Source: Nocardia coubleae NBRC 108252 | GTDB taxonomy: Bacteria; Actinomycetota; Actinomycetes; Mycobacteriales; Mycobacteriaceae | Length of the DNA: 64,000 bases | Reading direction: 5' to 3' | NCBI RefSeq assembly: GCF_001612805.1 | Contig: NZ_BDBD01000019.1 | Coordinates: 1-64,000 of the forward strand | Notes under the pieces: model-generated | Seen by the model: the letters and a program-made list of their open reading frames with translations, nothing else | Databases searched by the model: none | What the model was told of the DNA's origin: nothing | Part shown: positions 7,347 to 15,790 of the stretch, one piece after another | Layout of the letters: each line of letters begins with the position of its first letter | Position numbering within the stretch: position 1 is the stretch's first letter | Position numbers and translations under genes: made by a program

Positions 7347-8395
7347 TGTTCGATCACTTCGCTGCGCCGCCGTTCCCGGCTACCGAGCCCCTGGCCGCGC
7401 TGCTGGATGTGACCCTGCGTGACGGCGGGTTCGAGGTCAATTTCGATTGGCCCGTCGACCACTTCGCGATGGTCACCGCGGCAGCCGGTGCTGCCGGTGT
7501 CGAGATCGTGGAGCTGGGCTACCTCGGTGGTGTCCCGCTCGAGCACAGTGTCGCTCGCGCCGGTATCGGCGCCTACCTGACCCCGGAGCACGTCGCCGGC
7601 GCCCGCCACGACGGGCTCACCCTGGCCGCGATGGTGCATCCCAGCGCACTGGCACAGCCGATCGACCTGGAGGCCTACGCGGCGGCCGGGCTGGGCATGG
7701 TCCGGCTCGTCTACCACCCGGCCTGGGCATCGGCGATCGCCGCGCTGGCCGGCCAGGCGCGCCGCCACCGCCTGGCGGTCGCGGTGAATCTCGCCCTCGC
7801 CTCGCGCTACACCGCGACCGAGCTGGGCGATCACGCGGCGCGCATCGTCGAAGACATCGCCCCCGACGTCGTCTACGTCGCCGACACCTGCAGCGCGCTG
7901 ATGCCGGGACAGGTCGGTGACCTCGTGCAGGGGCTGGTCGCGACCCTGGACGCCGAGATCGGGTTCCACGCCCACGATTTTGTGAACCTGGCCTACGCCA
8001 ACGCTCTCGCCGCGGTGGAGGCGGGGGCGAGCTACCTGGATGTGTCGCTGCTCGGGCTGGGCCGTGGCGGGGGGAACCTGGTTGCCGAGCCGCTGCTGCT
8101 GCGTCACCGGCTGCCCGAGGCCGACCCGGCGGCGGCCGCGCTGCTGCTGGGGTGCCGGTCCCAGCTCGCCGCGACGACCGGTCGCCGCGCCGGGTCGCTG
8201 CTGGCGCCGGTGTGCGCGACACTGAACCTGTCGCCGGTCGAGGAACAGGCGCTGTCCCAGTTCGCCGCCGAGGTCCACCTCGACGATGACACCGCCGCGC
8301 TGTGGCTGCTCACCCAGGCCCGGCGGGTGCCCGGCCTGCGGGTGCCCGACCTGCGCGCCCACTGGCAGCACGAGGATCTGGCGGCGCGGCGATGA
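7346..8395 (+). CDS. HMGL-like aldolase (4-hydroxy-2-oxovalerate aldolase type)
   Basis: A 349-residue TIM-barrel protein of the pyruvate carboxyltransferase/HMG-CoA lyase superfamily. DVTLRDGGF (residues 21-29) carries the metal-binding Asp26. FHAHD (197-201) supplies the two metal-ligand histidines His198 and His200. SLLGLGRGGGN is the glycine-rich loop. The TLRDGG form is typical of 4-hydroxy-2-oxovalerate-aldolase-like members, which make or cleave a C-C bond next to a keto acid. TGATG coupling to the aminotransferase before it and ATGA coupling to the one after it suggest keto-acid/amino-acid interconversion. Confidence 0.9.
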   Translation: MFDHFAAPPFPATEPLAALLDVTLRDGGFEVNFDWPVDHFAMVTAAAGAAGVEIVELGYLGGVPLEHSVARAGIGAYLTPEHVAGARHDGLTLAAMVHPSALAQPIDLEAYAAAGLGMVRLVYHPAWASAIAALAGQARRHRLAVAVNLALASRYTATELGDHAARIVEDIAPDVVYVADTCSALMPGQVGDLVQGLVATLDAEIGFHAHDFVNLAYANALAAVEAGASYLDVSLLGLGRGGGNLVAEPLLLRHRLPEADPAAAALLLGCRSQLAATTGRRAGSLLAPVCATLNLSPVEEQALSQFAAEVHLDDDTAALWLLTQARRVPGLRVPDLRAHWQHEDLAARR

Positions 8396-9423
8396 GCGCC
8401 CCGATCAGCCACCGCGCGGCCGCGCTGAGCGCCCATAGCTACGACGACTTCCCTTGCGAGGCTGGCCACCTCGACATGCGCGGCGACAACTCGCCCCCGT
8501 TGACGGCGGAGTTCGCCCGCCCGATCGCGCTGCCGACCCTTGCGGCCGCGGGTTACGGCGATATCCGCGGCGAGCTTCGGTTGCGCACGGTGCTTGGCGA
8601 GCTGTTCGGGGTGTGCCCGGACCAGGTGATGGTCACCGGGGGAGGCAGTGAAGCGCTGTGGTTGGCGATGGCCTGCGTCAGCGATTACTCCGGCTTCATC
8701 CGGGTTCCCAGGCCCGGCTTTCCCGGATTCGAGCAGCTGGCTCGGCTGCTCGGGCTGCGGGTGCTGCCCTACGGGCCCGGTGCTGTACCGGGCCGCGGCC
8801 GCATTCCCGTGGTGGTCTGCACCCCGCACAATCCGACCGGGATCGTCACCGCACCGGACGCAGCCGGCGCCGGCGCCGGCTGGGTGATCTGGGATCTGTC
8901 GCACATGAGCACCGCCGGCCACGACCTGGCCGAGTTCACCGCTGGGTTCGGGAGCGGTGATATCGCGGTGTTCAGCCTGTCGAAGCTGCTGCGGCTGCCT
9001 GGCGCCCGGGTGGGCTGCCTGGTGGTACGTGACCCGGAGCTGTTGGCCGCGCTCACACGAGCCAAGACCCATACGTCGATGTCGACGAGCTGCCTGGCCC
9101 AGGGCCTGGCGCTTCGGGTGCTCCAAGACCCCGGCGTGCGCCACGAACTGATCATGCGCGCCAAGGTGTTCGCCGATCACCGTGCCCAGCTGCTCGAGGC
9201 GGTGGCCGCGGCGTCGAAGCTGCGGGCGGTCGCGGCTGTCGACGGCACCCACCTCTACCTCGAGACCACCGACGGCGGCAACGGGTGGGAGCGGCTGGCC
9301 GGGTGCGGGGTGATCGGGATCCCGGGCACCGTGTTCAACGGCAGCGCCCGCGAGGTCCGGCTCTGTATCGCCCAGCCCCAGGAGGTCATCGATGCCGCCG
9401 CTGCCCGGGTGGCCGCCCTGTGA
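8392..9423 (+). CDS. second PLP-dependent aminotransferase-like protein
   Basis: A 343-residue fold-type-I protein related to histidinol-phosphate and threonine-phosphate aminotransferases. It has TGGGSEAL (91-98), TPHNPTG (144-150) and SLSKLLRLPGARVG with the PLP lysine at about 198. The usual D-E-A-Y segment reads WDLSH (Asp168), so the canonical Tyr after the cofactor Asp is missing. That may mean a decarboxylase-like or altered activity. It starts as ATGA on the aldolase stop and is the last gene of the four-gene coupled set. A bidirectional hairpin follows its stop. Confidence 0.88.
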   Translation: MSAPISHRAAALSAHSYDDFPCEAGHLDMRGDNSPPLTAEFARPIALPTLAAAGYGDIRGELRLRTVLGELFGVCPDQVMVTGGGSEALWLAMACVSDYSGFIRVPRPGFPGFEQLARLLGLRVLPYGPGAVPGRGRIPVVVCTPHNPTGIVTAPDAAGAGAGWVIWDLSHMSTAGHDLAEFTAGFGSGDIAVFSLSKLLRLPGARVGCLVVRDPELLAALTRAKTHTSMSTSCLAQGLALRVLQDPGVRHELIMRAKVFADHRAQLLEAVAAASKLRAVAAVDGTHLYLETTDGGNGWERLAGCGVIGIPGTVFNGSAREVRLCIAQPQEVIDAAAARVAAL

Positions 9424-9455
9424 CCGGCCCACACCGCCACGGTGGCGGCCGGTCA
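9421..9455. terminator. bidirectional hairpin between convergent genes
   Basis: TGACCGGCC (9421-9429) pairs with GGCCGGTCA (9447-9455). An inner CACCG/CGGTG stem forms a compact GC-rich hairpin that includes the stop codons of both convergent genes. There is no long T-run on either side. It is likely a shared terminator. Confidence 0.65.
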
Positions 9456-10151
9456 GACCAGGGCGGCGTCGAGGATGCGCACCAGCGGTTTCGGGTCGGT
9501 GCCGGGCATCAGCACCCGGAACTGCGCGGCGGCCTCGCTGCTGCGCGCCTTGATCGCCTCGTTGATCAGCCACGCGCTGGCCTTGCGGATCACCGGGTCG
9601 CGCTCGTCCATCAGGGCCGCGAGCTCGGGCACGTCGGTGGGCGACAGGCCCGCCTTCACCGGGCGGATCAGTGCGACGAGGTAGAGGCGGCGCTGCCAGA
9701 TCGACGGGGAAACCGCCAGCGGATGCAACTGGGCCAGCAGCGCGGCGTCGTCGACCAGGGACATGCCGACCACACCGCCGAGCTCGTCGACCGACAACCA
9801 GTTGTCCAGCAGCATCGCCCACCGCAGGATCATCGGCGCGGTCATGCGGGTCTGCGACAGGCGCAGCATCATCGACCCGGCCAGCTCGGCTTCATGGGTC
9901 TGCCCGTGCCACAGGGCTTCGGCGGCGGCCGCCACCGTCGCCGGGTCCGGGGTCCGCGCGCTGATTCCGGCGGTCTTGAGCGCGGCTTTCACCGCGCCGC
10001 GCAGCAGCGGAATCCGCACCCCGAGAACAGGTTTGCCGGGGTGCCGCGCCGCCACGGTCCCCTCGACGTAGGTGGGGTCGGCGTGCTCAGCCAACCCCTG
10101 CTCGACATCGGTCACCAGCGACGAGACCCGCCCCGCGGTCACTGCGTCCAT
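9453..10151 (-). CDS. AlkD-like DNA alkylation repair glycosylase
   Basis: A 232-residue all-helical HEAT-repeat protein of the AlkC/AlkD family. It has the family's GVRIPLLR (44-51), LWHGQTHEAELAG, ILRWAMLLDNWLSVDEL, SPSIWQRRLYLVAL and IRKASAWLINEA segments. These hold the Trp, Asp, Arg and Trp positions that in AlkD grip the alkylated base pair. Such enzymes excise bulky N3/N7-alkylpurines. Its place inside a biosynthetic block, on the opposite strand between an aminotransferase and an ATP-grasp gene, recalls YtkR2-type self-resistance in the yatakemycin cluster. That role is inference; general repair is the alternative. Confidence 0.85.
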   Translation of the reverse strand: MDAVTAGRVSSLVTDVEQGLAEHADPTYVEGTVAARHPGKPVLGVRIPLLRGAVKAALKTAGISARTPDPATVAAAAEALWHGQTHEAELAGSMMLRLSQTRMTAPMILRWAMLLDNWLSVDELGGVVGMSLVDDAALLAQLHPLAVSPSIWQRRLYLVALIRPVKAGLSPTDVPELAALMDERDPVIRKASAWLINEAIKARSSEAAAQFRVLMPGTDPKPLVRILDAALV

Positions 10152-10198
10152 CCCCCGAGCCTACGACCCAGCACCGACAACTTTCGGCAGGAGAGACG

Positions 10199-11497
10199 AT
10201 GACGGGCACAGCCCTGGACATGACCGGACCGCGACCGGGCGCCGCGAGCCCGGTCTGGGCCGTCTACGGCACCCTCGACCCGCGCGCCCTGACCATCCCC
10301 GACGCGTGCGCTGCGGGGATGACCGTGCACCAGGTCCCCACCGACGTGCTGCTGGCCTTGGAAACCGGGAGCCCAGCGCTGCGGGCGCACGCCCTCGAGC
10401 GCGTGCGCGTCGGCGGGCAGGACCTGATCGGGGCGGTCGGCTACGACGACTGGTGGAACACCGCTCTGGATGCGCTGAACCCGAACTGGGCGCTGGCAGC
10501 GGCACGGGCGCTGGTGACCGACAAGGCCCGCCTGTATGAGGTGCTGCGCGGGCATGGTGTCGCGGTCGCCCCCTACTACACCGGGTCGCTGTCGACCCGG
10601 CTGATCCAGTACGCGCTCGACAATCTGGGCCCGCGCCCGATCTTCAAGCCGGCCACCGGCGCCGGATCACGCGGGGTCTACCGCTACCGCGACGAACTGT
10701 CCGTCGAGGACAACCTGGCGCTGTACCGGCAGGTCCTGCGCGCCGGTCACATCGACACCGCCACCCCGATCATCGCCACCCAATACCTTGGGGAGCACGA
10801 CGCCGCGGTGGAGATCAGTGTCGACGTGACGGTGTGCGACAGCCGCATCACCCACGCGGTCGTGCACCAGAAGTGCACTGCGACCGCGACTCCGCCGTAT
10901 GTCGACGGGCTGATGATCTGCCCGCCGACCGACCGGCGCATCCACGCCGAACTGCCGCAGCTTCCCCAGACCCTGGCCGGGATCGTCGCTGCGATCGGAC
11001 TCGCCGACGCGGCCCTGCACATCGAAGCGCGTCTGCACCTGCGGCGCTGGCACGTCCTCGACATCGGGGTGCGGCCCGGCTCGGGCCTGGTCGCCCACGC
11101 CGCGACCGCCCAGACTGGGGTGGACCCGCGGCTGGTGCACCTGGCCGCCAGCATCGGCCGCCCCCTGCACCCAGGCGCGGTCACCGCCGCGCGTGGCCGC
11201 TACTTCGCCACCGCCATCGCCTGCTGCTATGTCACCGACGAGCGTCGCCCGGCGATCACGCTGCTACGCCACAGCTCACTCGCGGACGAGCTTCACGGCT
11301 CCGAGGATGTGCTCGGCTGGCACCTCAACGCCGCCGAGACCGACGACGCGCTGCTGCGTCCCGACGCCGGGATCTCGGTCGGGATCGGCGCGCCCGACAT
11401 GCCCACCGCGCTGGCGCGACTACGGTCGCTCGTCGACCCGTTCGACTTCACCACCACCCACGCCCATGCCGACACCGAAACCGTTGTCGCCCAATGA
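10199..11497 (+). CDS. ATP-grasp ligase
   Basis: A 432-residue ATP-grasp protein, of the kind that joins a carboxylate to an amine through an acyl-phosphate. FKPATGAGSRGVYRYRD (about 144-160) is the nucleotide-binding lysine and glycine loop. TQYLGEHDAAVEIS is the next conserved strand. LHIEARLHLRRWHVLDIGVRPGSG carries the metal and ATP-binding acidic residues. Stand-alone ATP-grasp enzymes make dipeptides or amides without an NRPS. The ribosome binding site GGAGAG lies just upstream, and the gene is divergent from the AlkD-like gene across 47 bases. It could condense the amino acids delivered by the two aminotransferases (inference). Confidence 0.88.
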   Translation: MTGTALDMTGPRPGAASPVWAVYGTLDPRALTIPDACAAGMTVHQVPTDVLLALETGSPALRAHALERVRVGGQDLIGAVGYDDWWNTALDALNPNWALAAARALVTDKARLYEVLRGHGVAVAPYYTGSLSTRLIQYALDNLGPRPIFKPATGAGSRGVYRYRDELSVEDNLALYRQVLRAGHIDTATPIIATQYLGEHDAAVEISVDVTVCDSRITHAVVHQKCTATATPPYVDGLMICPPTDRRIHAELPQLPQTLAGIVAAIGLADAALHIEARLHLRRWHVLDIGVRPGSGLVAHAATAQTGVDPRLVHLAASIGRPLHPGAVTAARGRYFATAIACCYVTDERRPAITLLRHSSLADELHGSEDVLGWHLNAAETDDALLRPDAGISVGIGAPDMPTALARLRSLVDPFDFTTTHAHADTETVVAQ

Positions 11498-11507
11498 AAG
11501 GAAGCCC

Positions 11508-11909
11508 GTGCTCAGCTTCAACCACCTCGCCCTCACCACCGCCGACCACGCCAAGTCCGGCCCGTTCTACGACACGGTGTTCGGGCTGCTCGGATACACC
11601 CGCGGCTACACCTCCGACCGGCTGTGCACCTGGGGCGGGCCCGGCCCGGAGCTGCTGGTCTACATCACCGAGGGTGAGGACACCGCGCCCCACACACACG
11701 GCCGCCCAGGCTGGCAGCACGGCGCCTTCTCCGTCGACGAGCGCGACACCGTCGACGCGGTACACAGCGCGGTCGTTGAGGGCGGCTGGACCGTCGTGCA
11801 CGCACCGCGCGAGTACCCCGACTACGCGCCGGGCTACTACGCGACCTTCGTCGAGGACCCCGACGGCATCCGCTGGGAGGTCGCCCACATCCCCACCGCC
11901 CCTCACTGA
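11508..11909 (+). CDS. VOC (glyoxalase/bleomycin-resistance fold) protein
   Basis: A 133-residue vicinal-oxygen-chelate protein with one unit starting FNHLALTTADH and ending FVEDPDGIRWEVAH, the two typical metal-site edges (His near residue 6, Glu near the C-terminus). The GTG start has AAAGGAAG upstream and lies 11 bases after the ATP-grasp gene. VOC proteins are either small metalloenzymes or drug-binding resistance proteins. In a cluster that also holds an AlkD-like protein, either an isomerase/dioxygenase step or product sequestration is possible. Confidence 0.85.
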   Translation: MLSFNHLALTTADHAKSGPFYDTVFGLLGYTRGYTSDRLCTWGGPGPELLVYITEGEDTAPHTHGRPGWQHGAFSVDERDTVDAVHSAVVEGGWTVVHAPREYPDYAPGYYATFVEDPDGIRWEVAHIPTAPH

Positions 11910-11921
11910 CGCACCGAACCA

Positions 11922-11961
11922 GGCACGTCCGGCACCGGCGCAGATCGGAGCCGGACGTGCC
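11922..11961 (+). promoter_or_regulatory. 12-bp inverted repeat over the antiporter start
   Basis: GGCACGTCCGGC (11922-11933) and GCCGGACGTGCC (11950-11961) are perfectly complementary, with 16 bases between. The right arm contains the GTG start codon (11957-11959), and the loop and arm cover the ribosome binding site. It could end transcription of the ligase/VOC unit or hide the start codon of the antiporter. Confidence 0.55.
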
Positions 11962-13198
11962 CAATAGCACCCTCGTCATGGTCCTGGTCGACCTCGTCAT
12001 CATCATGATCGCGGCCCGCGTCTTCGGCCGGTTGGCCGAAAAGCTCGGCCAACCGGCCGTGATCGGCGAGATCACCGCCGGCATCCTGGCCGGGCCCACC
12101 CTGCTGGGCCCGCACCTGTCGCAGGTGCTGTTCCCGCCCGACGCGCGCCCGGTGCTCAGCGTGCTGGCCAACCTCGGGGTCGTCGCGTTCATGTTCCTCG
12201 CCGGGCTCGAGGTCGACCGTAACTCCTTCACCAACCAGCGCGCGGCGATCCCAGCGATCGCAACCGCGGCCTACCTCGCACCCTTCGGGTTCGGCTGCCT
12301 GATCGCGGCCACGGCACTGACCCGCCACCACACCGGCGCCAACACCGTGGGATTCGTGCTGTTCATCGGCTGCGCGCTGGCCGTCACCGCGTTCCCGGTG
12401 CTCGCCCGGATCCTGGTCGACCGGAACATCATCCGCACACCGATCGGGCAGATGAGCCTCGCGTGCGCGGCGATCGTGGACGCCGCGGCGTGGATCGCGC
12501 TGGCCGTCGTGCTTATGCTCGTCGCCCCGACCGGTGGGCATTGGCGGTGGGCGCTGCTCGCGCCGCTGGCCGTCCTGGTGTGGTGGGGTGCTCGCCCGGT
12601 GCTGGACCGGCTCGCTGCGGCCGGCACCGGGCAGCAGGTGCTGGTACTAGCCATCGGCACCGCGCTGCTGCTCGCCGCGGTGACCGAGTGGATCGGCCTG
12701 CACCTGATCTTCGGTGCCTTCGCCGCCGGGTTGATCTTCCCCCGGGCCCATCGCGACAGCGCCGAGAACGGCGCCGTCGTTGTGAGCACGCTGCTGCTAC
12801 CGGCGTTCTTCGCCGTCGCGGGCCTGTCGGTCGACCTCGGCATGCTCGACACCACCGGGGTGGGGGAGCTGGCGGTCGTCCTGGCCGCCGCGGTCGGTGC
12901 GAAGATCGCCAGCGTGGTCGTGGTCGGACGACTCGCCGGCCTCGATACCCGGACCGCGGCCGCGCTCGCCGCGCTGCTCAACACCCGCGGACTCACCGAA
13001 CTCGTCATCCTGCACGTCGGGCTCACGGCCGGACTGACCAGCACCAGCCTGTACTCGCTGCTGGTCGTGATGGCGCTGATAACCACCGCGATGACCGCAC
13101 CACTGCTGCACCGAATCCACCTGCCGCACAAACCAATCCAGTCGCAAGACTTCGTCCGAACGGCAAAAGCGGGGACGCGACAGGCCGACATTGACTAG
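11957..13198 (+). CDS. CPA2-family cation:proton antiporter
   Basis: A 413-residue integral membrane protein with about 12 hydrophobic helices, of the Na+/H+ exchanger (monovalent cation:proton antiporter-2) family. The N-terminal GQPAVIGEITAGILAGP (about 31-47) is the family signature and AFMFLAGLEVD follows. The C-terminal regulatory domains of KefB-type members are missing. The GTG at 11957 is the only start with a CGGAG upstream. As the last gene of the block it may provide ion homeostasis or act in self-protection. Antiporters of this type occur in several antibiotic clusters, but an export role is not shown. Confidence 0.9.
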   Translation: MPNSTLVMVLVDLVIIMIAARVFGRLAEKLGQPAVIGEITAGILAGPTLLGPHLSQVLFPPDARPVLSVLANLGVVAFMFLAGLEVDRNSFTNQRAAIPAIATAAYLAPFGFGCLIAATALTRHHTGANTVGFVLFIGCALAVTAFPVLARILVDRNIIRTPIGQMSLACAAIVDAAAWIALAVVLMLVAPTGGHWRWALLAPLAVLVWWGARPVLDRLAAAGTGQQVLVLAIGTALLLAAVTEWIGLHLIFGAFAAGLIFPRAHRDSAENGAVVVSTLLLPAFFAVAGLSVDLGMLDTTGVGELAVVLAAAVGAKIASVVVVGRLAGLDTRTAAALAALLNTRGLTELVILHVGLTAGLTSTSLYSLLVVMALITTAMTAPLLHRIHLPHKPIQSQDFVRTAKAGTRQADID

Positions 13199-13289
13199 GA
13201 CCCGCCATTTCAGCGCAGTACCCTGCCGCCCCGGCTGGCCAGGTGTAGTTTTCAATGCACCACACCACCGGGGGTTGGAGCTGGTCGAA

Positions 13290-14639
13290 ATGTCGATCGT
13301 CGACGAATGGCAGGGAAGCGACACCCGCGCTCTGCGGATGGCATTGAACTTGAACGCGAAGGAGTTCGCCGACGCGCTGAAAATTGAAGAACGCACCGTA
13401 CGTCGGTGGGAAAAGCCGGGTAGCACGGTTGGGATCCGCCGCAAGAACCAGCGGCAGCTCGACGCGATACTCCTTGGCGCGCCCGCTGCCGTGCAGCGCC
13501 GCTTCGAGCGGCTGCGCCGCGGTACCGACAGCATCGAGCTGCCCGCTTCCAGCATCGATGCCGATAGGCTGACCATCGACGCCCCTGGTGTCGATGGTCC
13601 CGATCAGGTGCAGGTCCTGGCCCACACCGCAGACGGAAAGGCTGTGCTCGTGTCCCTATCGCGCCGCGCACTCGTCGCCGGCCTCGGGCTCGGTGCCGTC
13701 GCCGCAACGATTGGAACGTCGCCAGCGACCTCCCGGGCGCTGGCAACCACCCCCGCCGACAAAGACTGGGTGACCCACCTACGTCAACTACGGCTGTCGC
13801 TGATCGATAACGACAACCTCTGCGGCGCAGGCAAGATTCTGCCTCTGGTAGAGCACAACGTCGACGTGATCGGCACATTGCGACGGACCGGCGCGGCGGA
13901 TGCGGCGCAGCTGCAGCGACTGCGGGTCCTGTACGCCGAGTGCGCGTCGTGGCTGCATCAGGACGCTCGGAACTGGGACGCGGCGACAGCCTGGACGGAC
14001 AAGGCCAACCGCTGGGCACTGACGGTGAAGGATCCCGGGTGCGTGGCGATGGTGGCGATCCGCCGAGCACACATCGCATGCGAACGCGGCGACGGCGTCG
14101 AAGCGATCGAAAGCGCCGAGGCGGCATCAGCACAGGCACCGCACAGCAGCAGGGTCGCGGCGGTAGCGGCATTGTTCGGCGGCTGGGGACACGCGCTGCT
14201 GCGTGATGCAGTGGCAAGTGCTCGCGCATTCGACCAAGCCCGTGAGCTTGCCGCCGCCGCCGACGACGACTCGGAGTGGGGCATGTTCCTGGATGGCTCC
14301 TACGTCGACGTGCACCAGGCGACCGCCGCTGGGCTCCTCGGGCAGCACCGCACCGCCATCAACAACTTCGCCTCCGCGATCGCGACGATGAGAGGCGGAT
14401 TCACCCGCGACAAAGCGGTGTACACCGCCCGGCTCGCCCTGGCTCACGCCCAGGTCGGAGACTGCGAGGCTGCTTCGGCACTCGGGGTCGCGGCCATGAA
14501 CACCGGTATCGCTACCAGTTCTGAACGGGTGCTGGCACCGATCCGACAACTGCACACAATGATCGACACGTCCAGCACCGACCCTCACATCCGGGAGTTC
14601 GCGGCCGCCGCCGAAGTCTGGTTGGGTCACTCGGCATGA
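13290..14639 (+). CDS. XRE regulator with TPR-like domain
   Basis: A 449-residue protein. The N-terminal helix-turn-helix (about residues 7-50: ALRMALNLNAKEFADAL, EERTVRRWEK) belongs to the XRE type. A hydrophobic, Ala/Gly-rich stretch at about 130-155 and a helical TPR-like region to the end follow. I chose the ATG at 13290 (GGAG ten bases upstream) over a frame extended back to 13191 that overlaps the antiporter stop. Its stop overlaps the reductase start (ATGA). It is probably the pathway-specific regulator of the block (inference). Confidence 0.8.
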   Translation: MSIVDEWQGSDTRALRMALNLNAKEFADALKIEERTVRRWEKPGSTVGIRRKNQRQLDAILLGAPAAVQRRFERLRRGTDSIELPASSIDADRLTIDAPGVDGPDQVQVLAHTADGKAVLVSLSRRALVAGLGLGAVAATIGTSPATSRALATTPADKDWVTHLRQLRLSLIDNDNLCGAGKILPLVEHNVDVIGTLRRTGAADAAQLQRLRVLYAECASWLHQDARNWDAATAWTDKANRWALTVKDPGCVAMVAIRRAHIACERGDGVEAIESAEAASAQAPHSSRVAAVAALFGGWGHALLRDAVASARAFDQARELAAAADDDSEWGMFLDGSYVDVHQATAAGLLGQHRTAINNFASAIATMRGGFTRDKAVYTARLALAHAQVGDCEAASALGVAAMNTGIATSSERVLAPIRQLHTMIDTSSTDPHIREFAAAAEVWLGHSA

Positions 14640-15325
14640 GGCCAAATGTTCTTCTGTCGGTGGCAGTTTCACTCGACGGATATATCGACGACACGACCGA
14701 CGAGCGACTTCTGCTGTCCAACGCGGCGGACTTCGATCGCGTAGACCAGGTCCGCGCCGAGAGTGACGCCATCATGATCGGCGCCGGAACCGTGCGCAGC
14801 GACAACCCGCGACTGATCGTCAAAAGCGAGTCCCGTCAGGCCGATAGAGTCGCGAAGGGGCTCCCCGCTCAGCCGAGGAAGATCACGGTCACCGCATCCG
14901 GCGATTTGGACCCGACCGCAAAGTTCTGGCACCACGGCGTCGAAGATGCTCGCCCGCTGGTCTACACCGTCGCCGCGGCAGCACCCAAGCTGCGCGAGCA
15001 GCTCGGCGAGCTCGCCGAAGTCGTCGACCTCGGCGACGAAATAGATTTCGCCGCCATTCTCGACCACCTCGGCGGTGTCGGCATCGGCCGGCTCATGGTC
15101 GAGGGCGGCACACACCTGCACACCGAATTCCTGGCCCGAGGTCTGGCCGACGAACTGCACCTAGCGATCGGCCCGTCCCTGGTCGGCGACTCGAAAGCCC
15201 CTCGGTTCGTCAACCCGGCCCACTTCCCTGGCGGCTCTACGCGACGGCTACACCTGATCGACGTCTCCCAAGTCGGTGATGTCGCATTGCTGCGATACGC
15301 ACCGAAGGACGCATCAGGTGCCTGA
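14636..15325 (+). CDS. RibD C-terminal/dihydrofolate reductase family protein
   Basis: A 229-residue NADPH-dependent reductase-fold protein. SVAVSLDGYIDD (7-18), IMIGAGTVRSDNPRL (about 45-60) and GRLMVEGGTHLHTEFL (about 145-160) are the signatures of the RibD C-terminal (5-amino-6-(5-phosphoribosylamino)uracil reductase) family. There is no deaminase domain, so it is a stand-alone reductase. Its substrate is not evident, and free-standing relatives are common in secondary metabolism. It is coupled as ATGA to the regulator before it. Confidence 0.85.
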   Translation: MRPNVLLSVAVSLDGYIDDTTDERLLLSNAADFDRVDQVRAESDAIMIGAGTVRSDNPRLIVKSESRQADRVAKGLPAQPRKITVTASGDLDPTAKFWHHGVEDARPLVYTVAAAAPKLREQLGELAEVVDLGDEIDFAAILDHLGGVGIGRLMVEGGTHLHTEFLARGLADELHLAIGPSLVGDSKAPRFVNPAHFPGGSTRRLHLIDVSQVGDVALLRYAPKDASGA

Positions 15326-15338
15326 ACCTGATGCGTCC
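15307..15338 (+). terminator. 13-bp hairpin terminator
   Basis: GGACGCATCAGGT (15307-15319) and ACCTGATGCGTCC (15326-15338) are perfectly complementary around a six-base loop. The loop contains the TGA of the reductase gene. No T-run follows, as is common for actinomycete terminators. Confidence 0.7.
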
Positions 15339-15790
15339 GATGGCTCAACTACGCCGTCGAACTGGCGCACCAGTGTCCCCGTGCCGAAGCCGCATTCGCG
15401 GTGGGAGCGGGATCGTCACAGATGGCTGGTTGAGGCCTAAGCGGGGCACCACTGTGTGACTGGCAGGCGGCCGTGATGGTGGTGTCGGCGACGCCGCGGC
15501 TCGTCGATACGAGATGTCCAGCGCTGGGTGTTCAGGGGGCTCGCCGGGCCTCGTCCAGGTGCCGAGCTGCGCTCGTACCACTCCGAGGCGAACTCGCCTC
15601 TCGACGCGGCGACGGCGAGCTGCTTCTGGCACAGGTAGATCAAGATCATCTCGGTGCGGGTCAGCGGGTCGGGTTCGTCGCCCCGGCCCTCAGCGACCCC
15701 TCAGCCGTCGAAGCTGCACTGTTCGAGCTCTTCGACGGCTGAGGCGTCGTCCGGGTCGTCGAAGCTGGCTTCGTGGGTGGTCGTCGGCGC
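15339..15790 (-). other. 450-base gap with possible coding relic
   Basis: No intact gene is convincing. On the minus strand the reading frame of the upstream nuclease gene continues past its stop with coding-like, acidic sequence (ending VEELEQCSFDG, then TGA). After that stop the same frame has an ATG at 15649 and 70 codons (MILIYLCQKQLAVAASRGEF..., to 15437). The first 30 codons look like real protein; the rest is Pro/Arg/His-rich. It may be a small gene or a decayed 3' extension. Confidence 0.3.

Noticed and set aside
8104..9822. 572-codon minus-strand frame
   Set aside because: Opposite to the aldolase and aminotransferase genes with clear motifs, and overlapping the AlkD-like gene in another frame.
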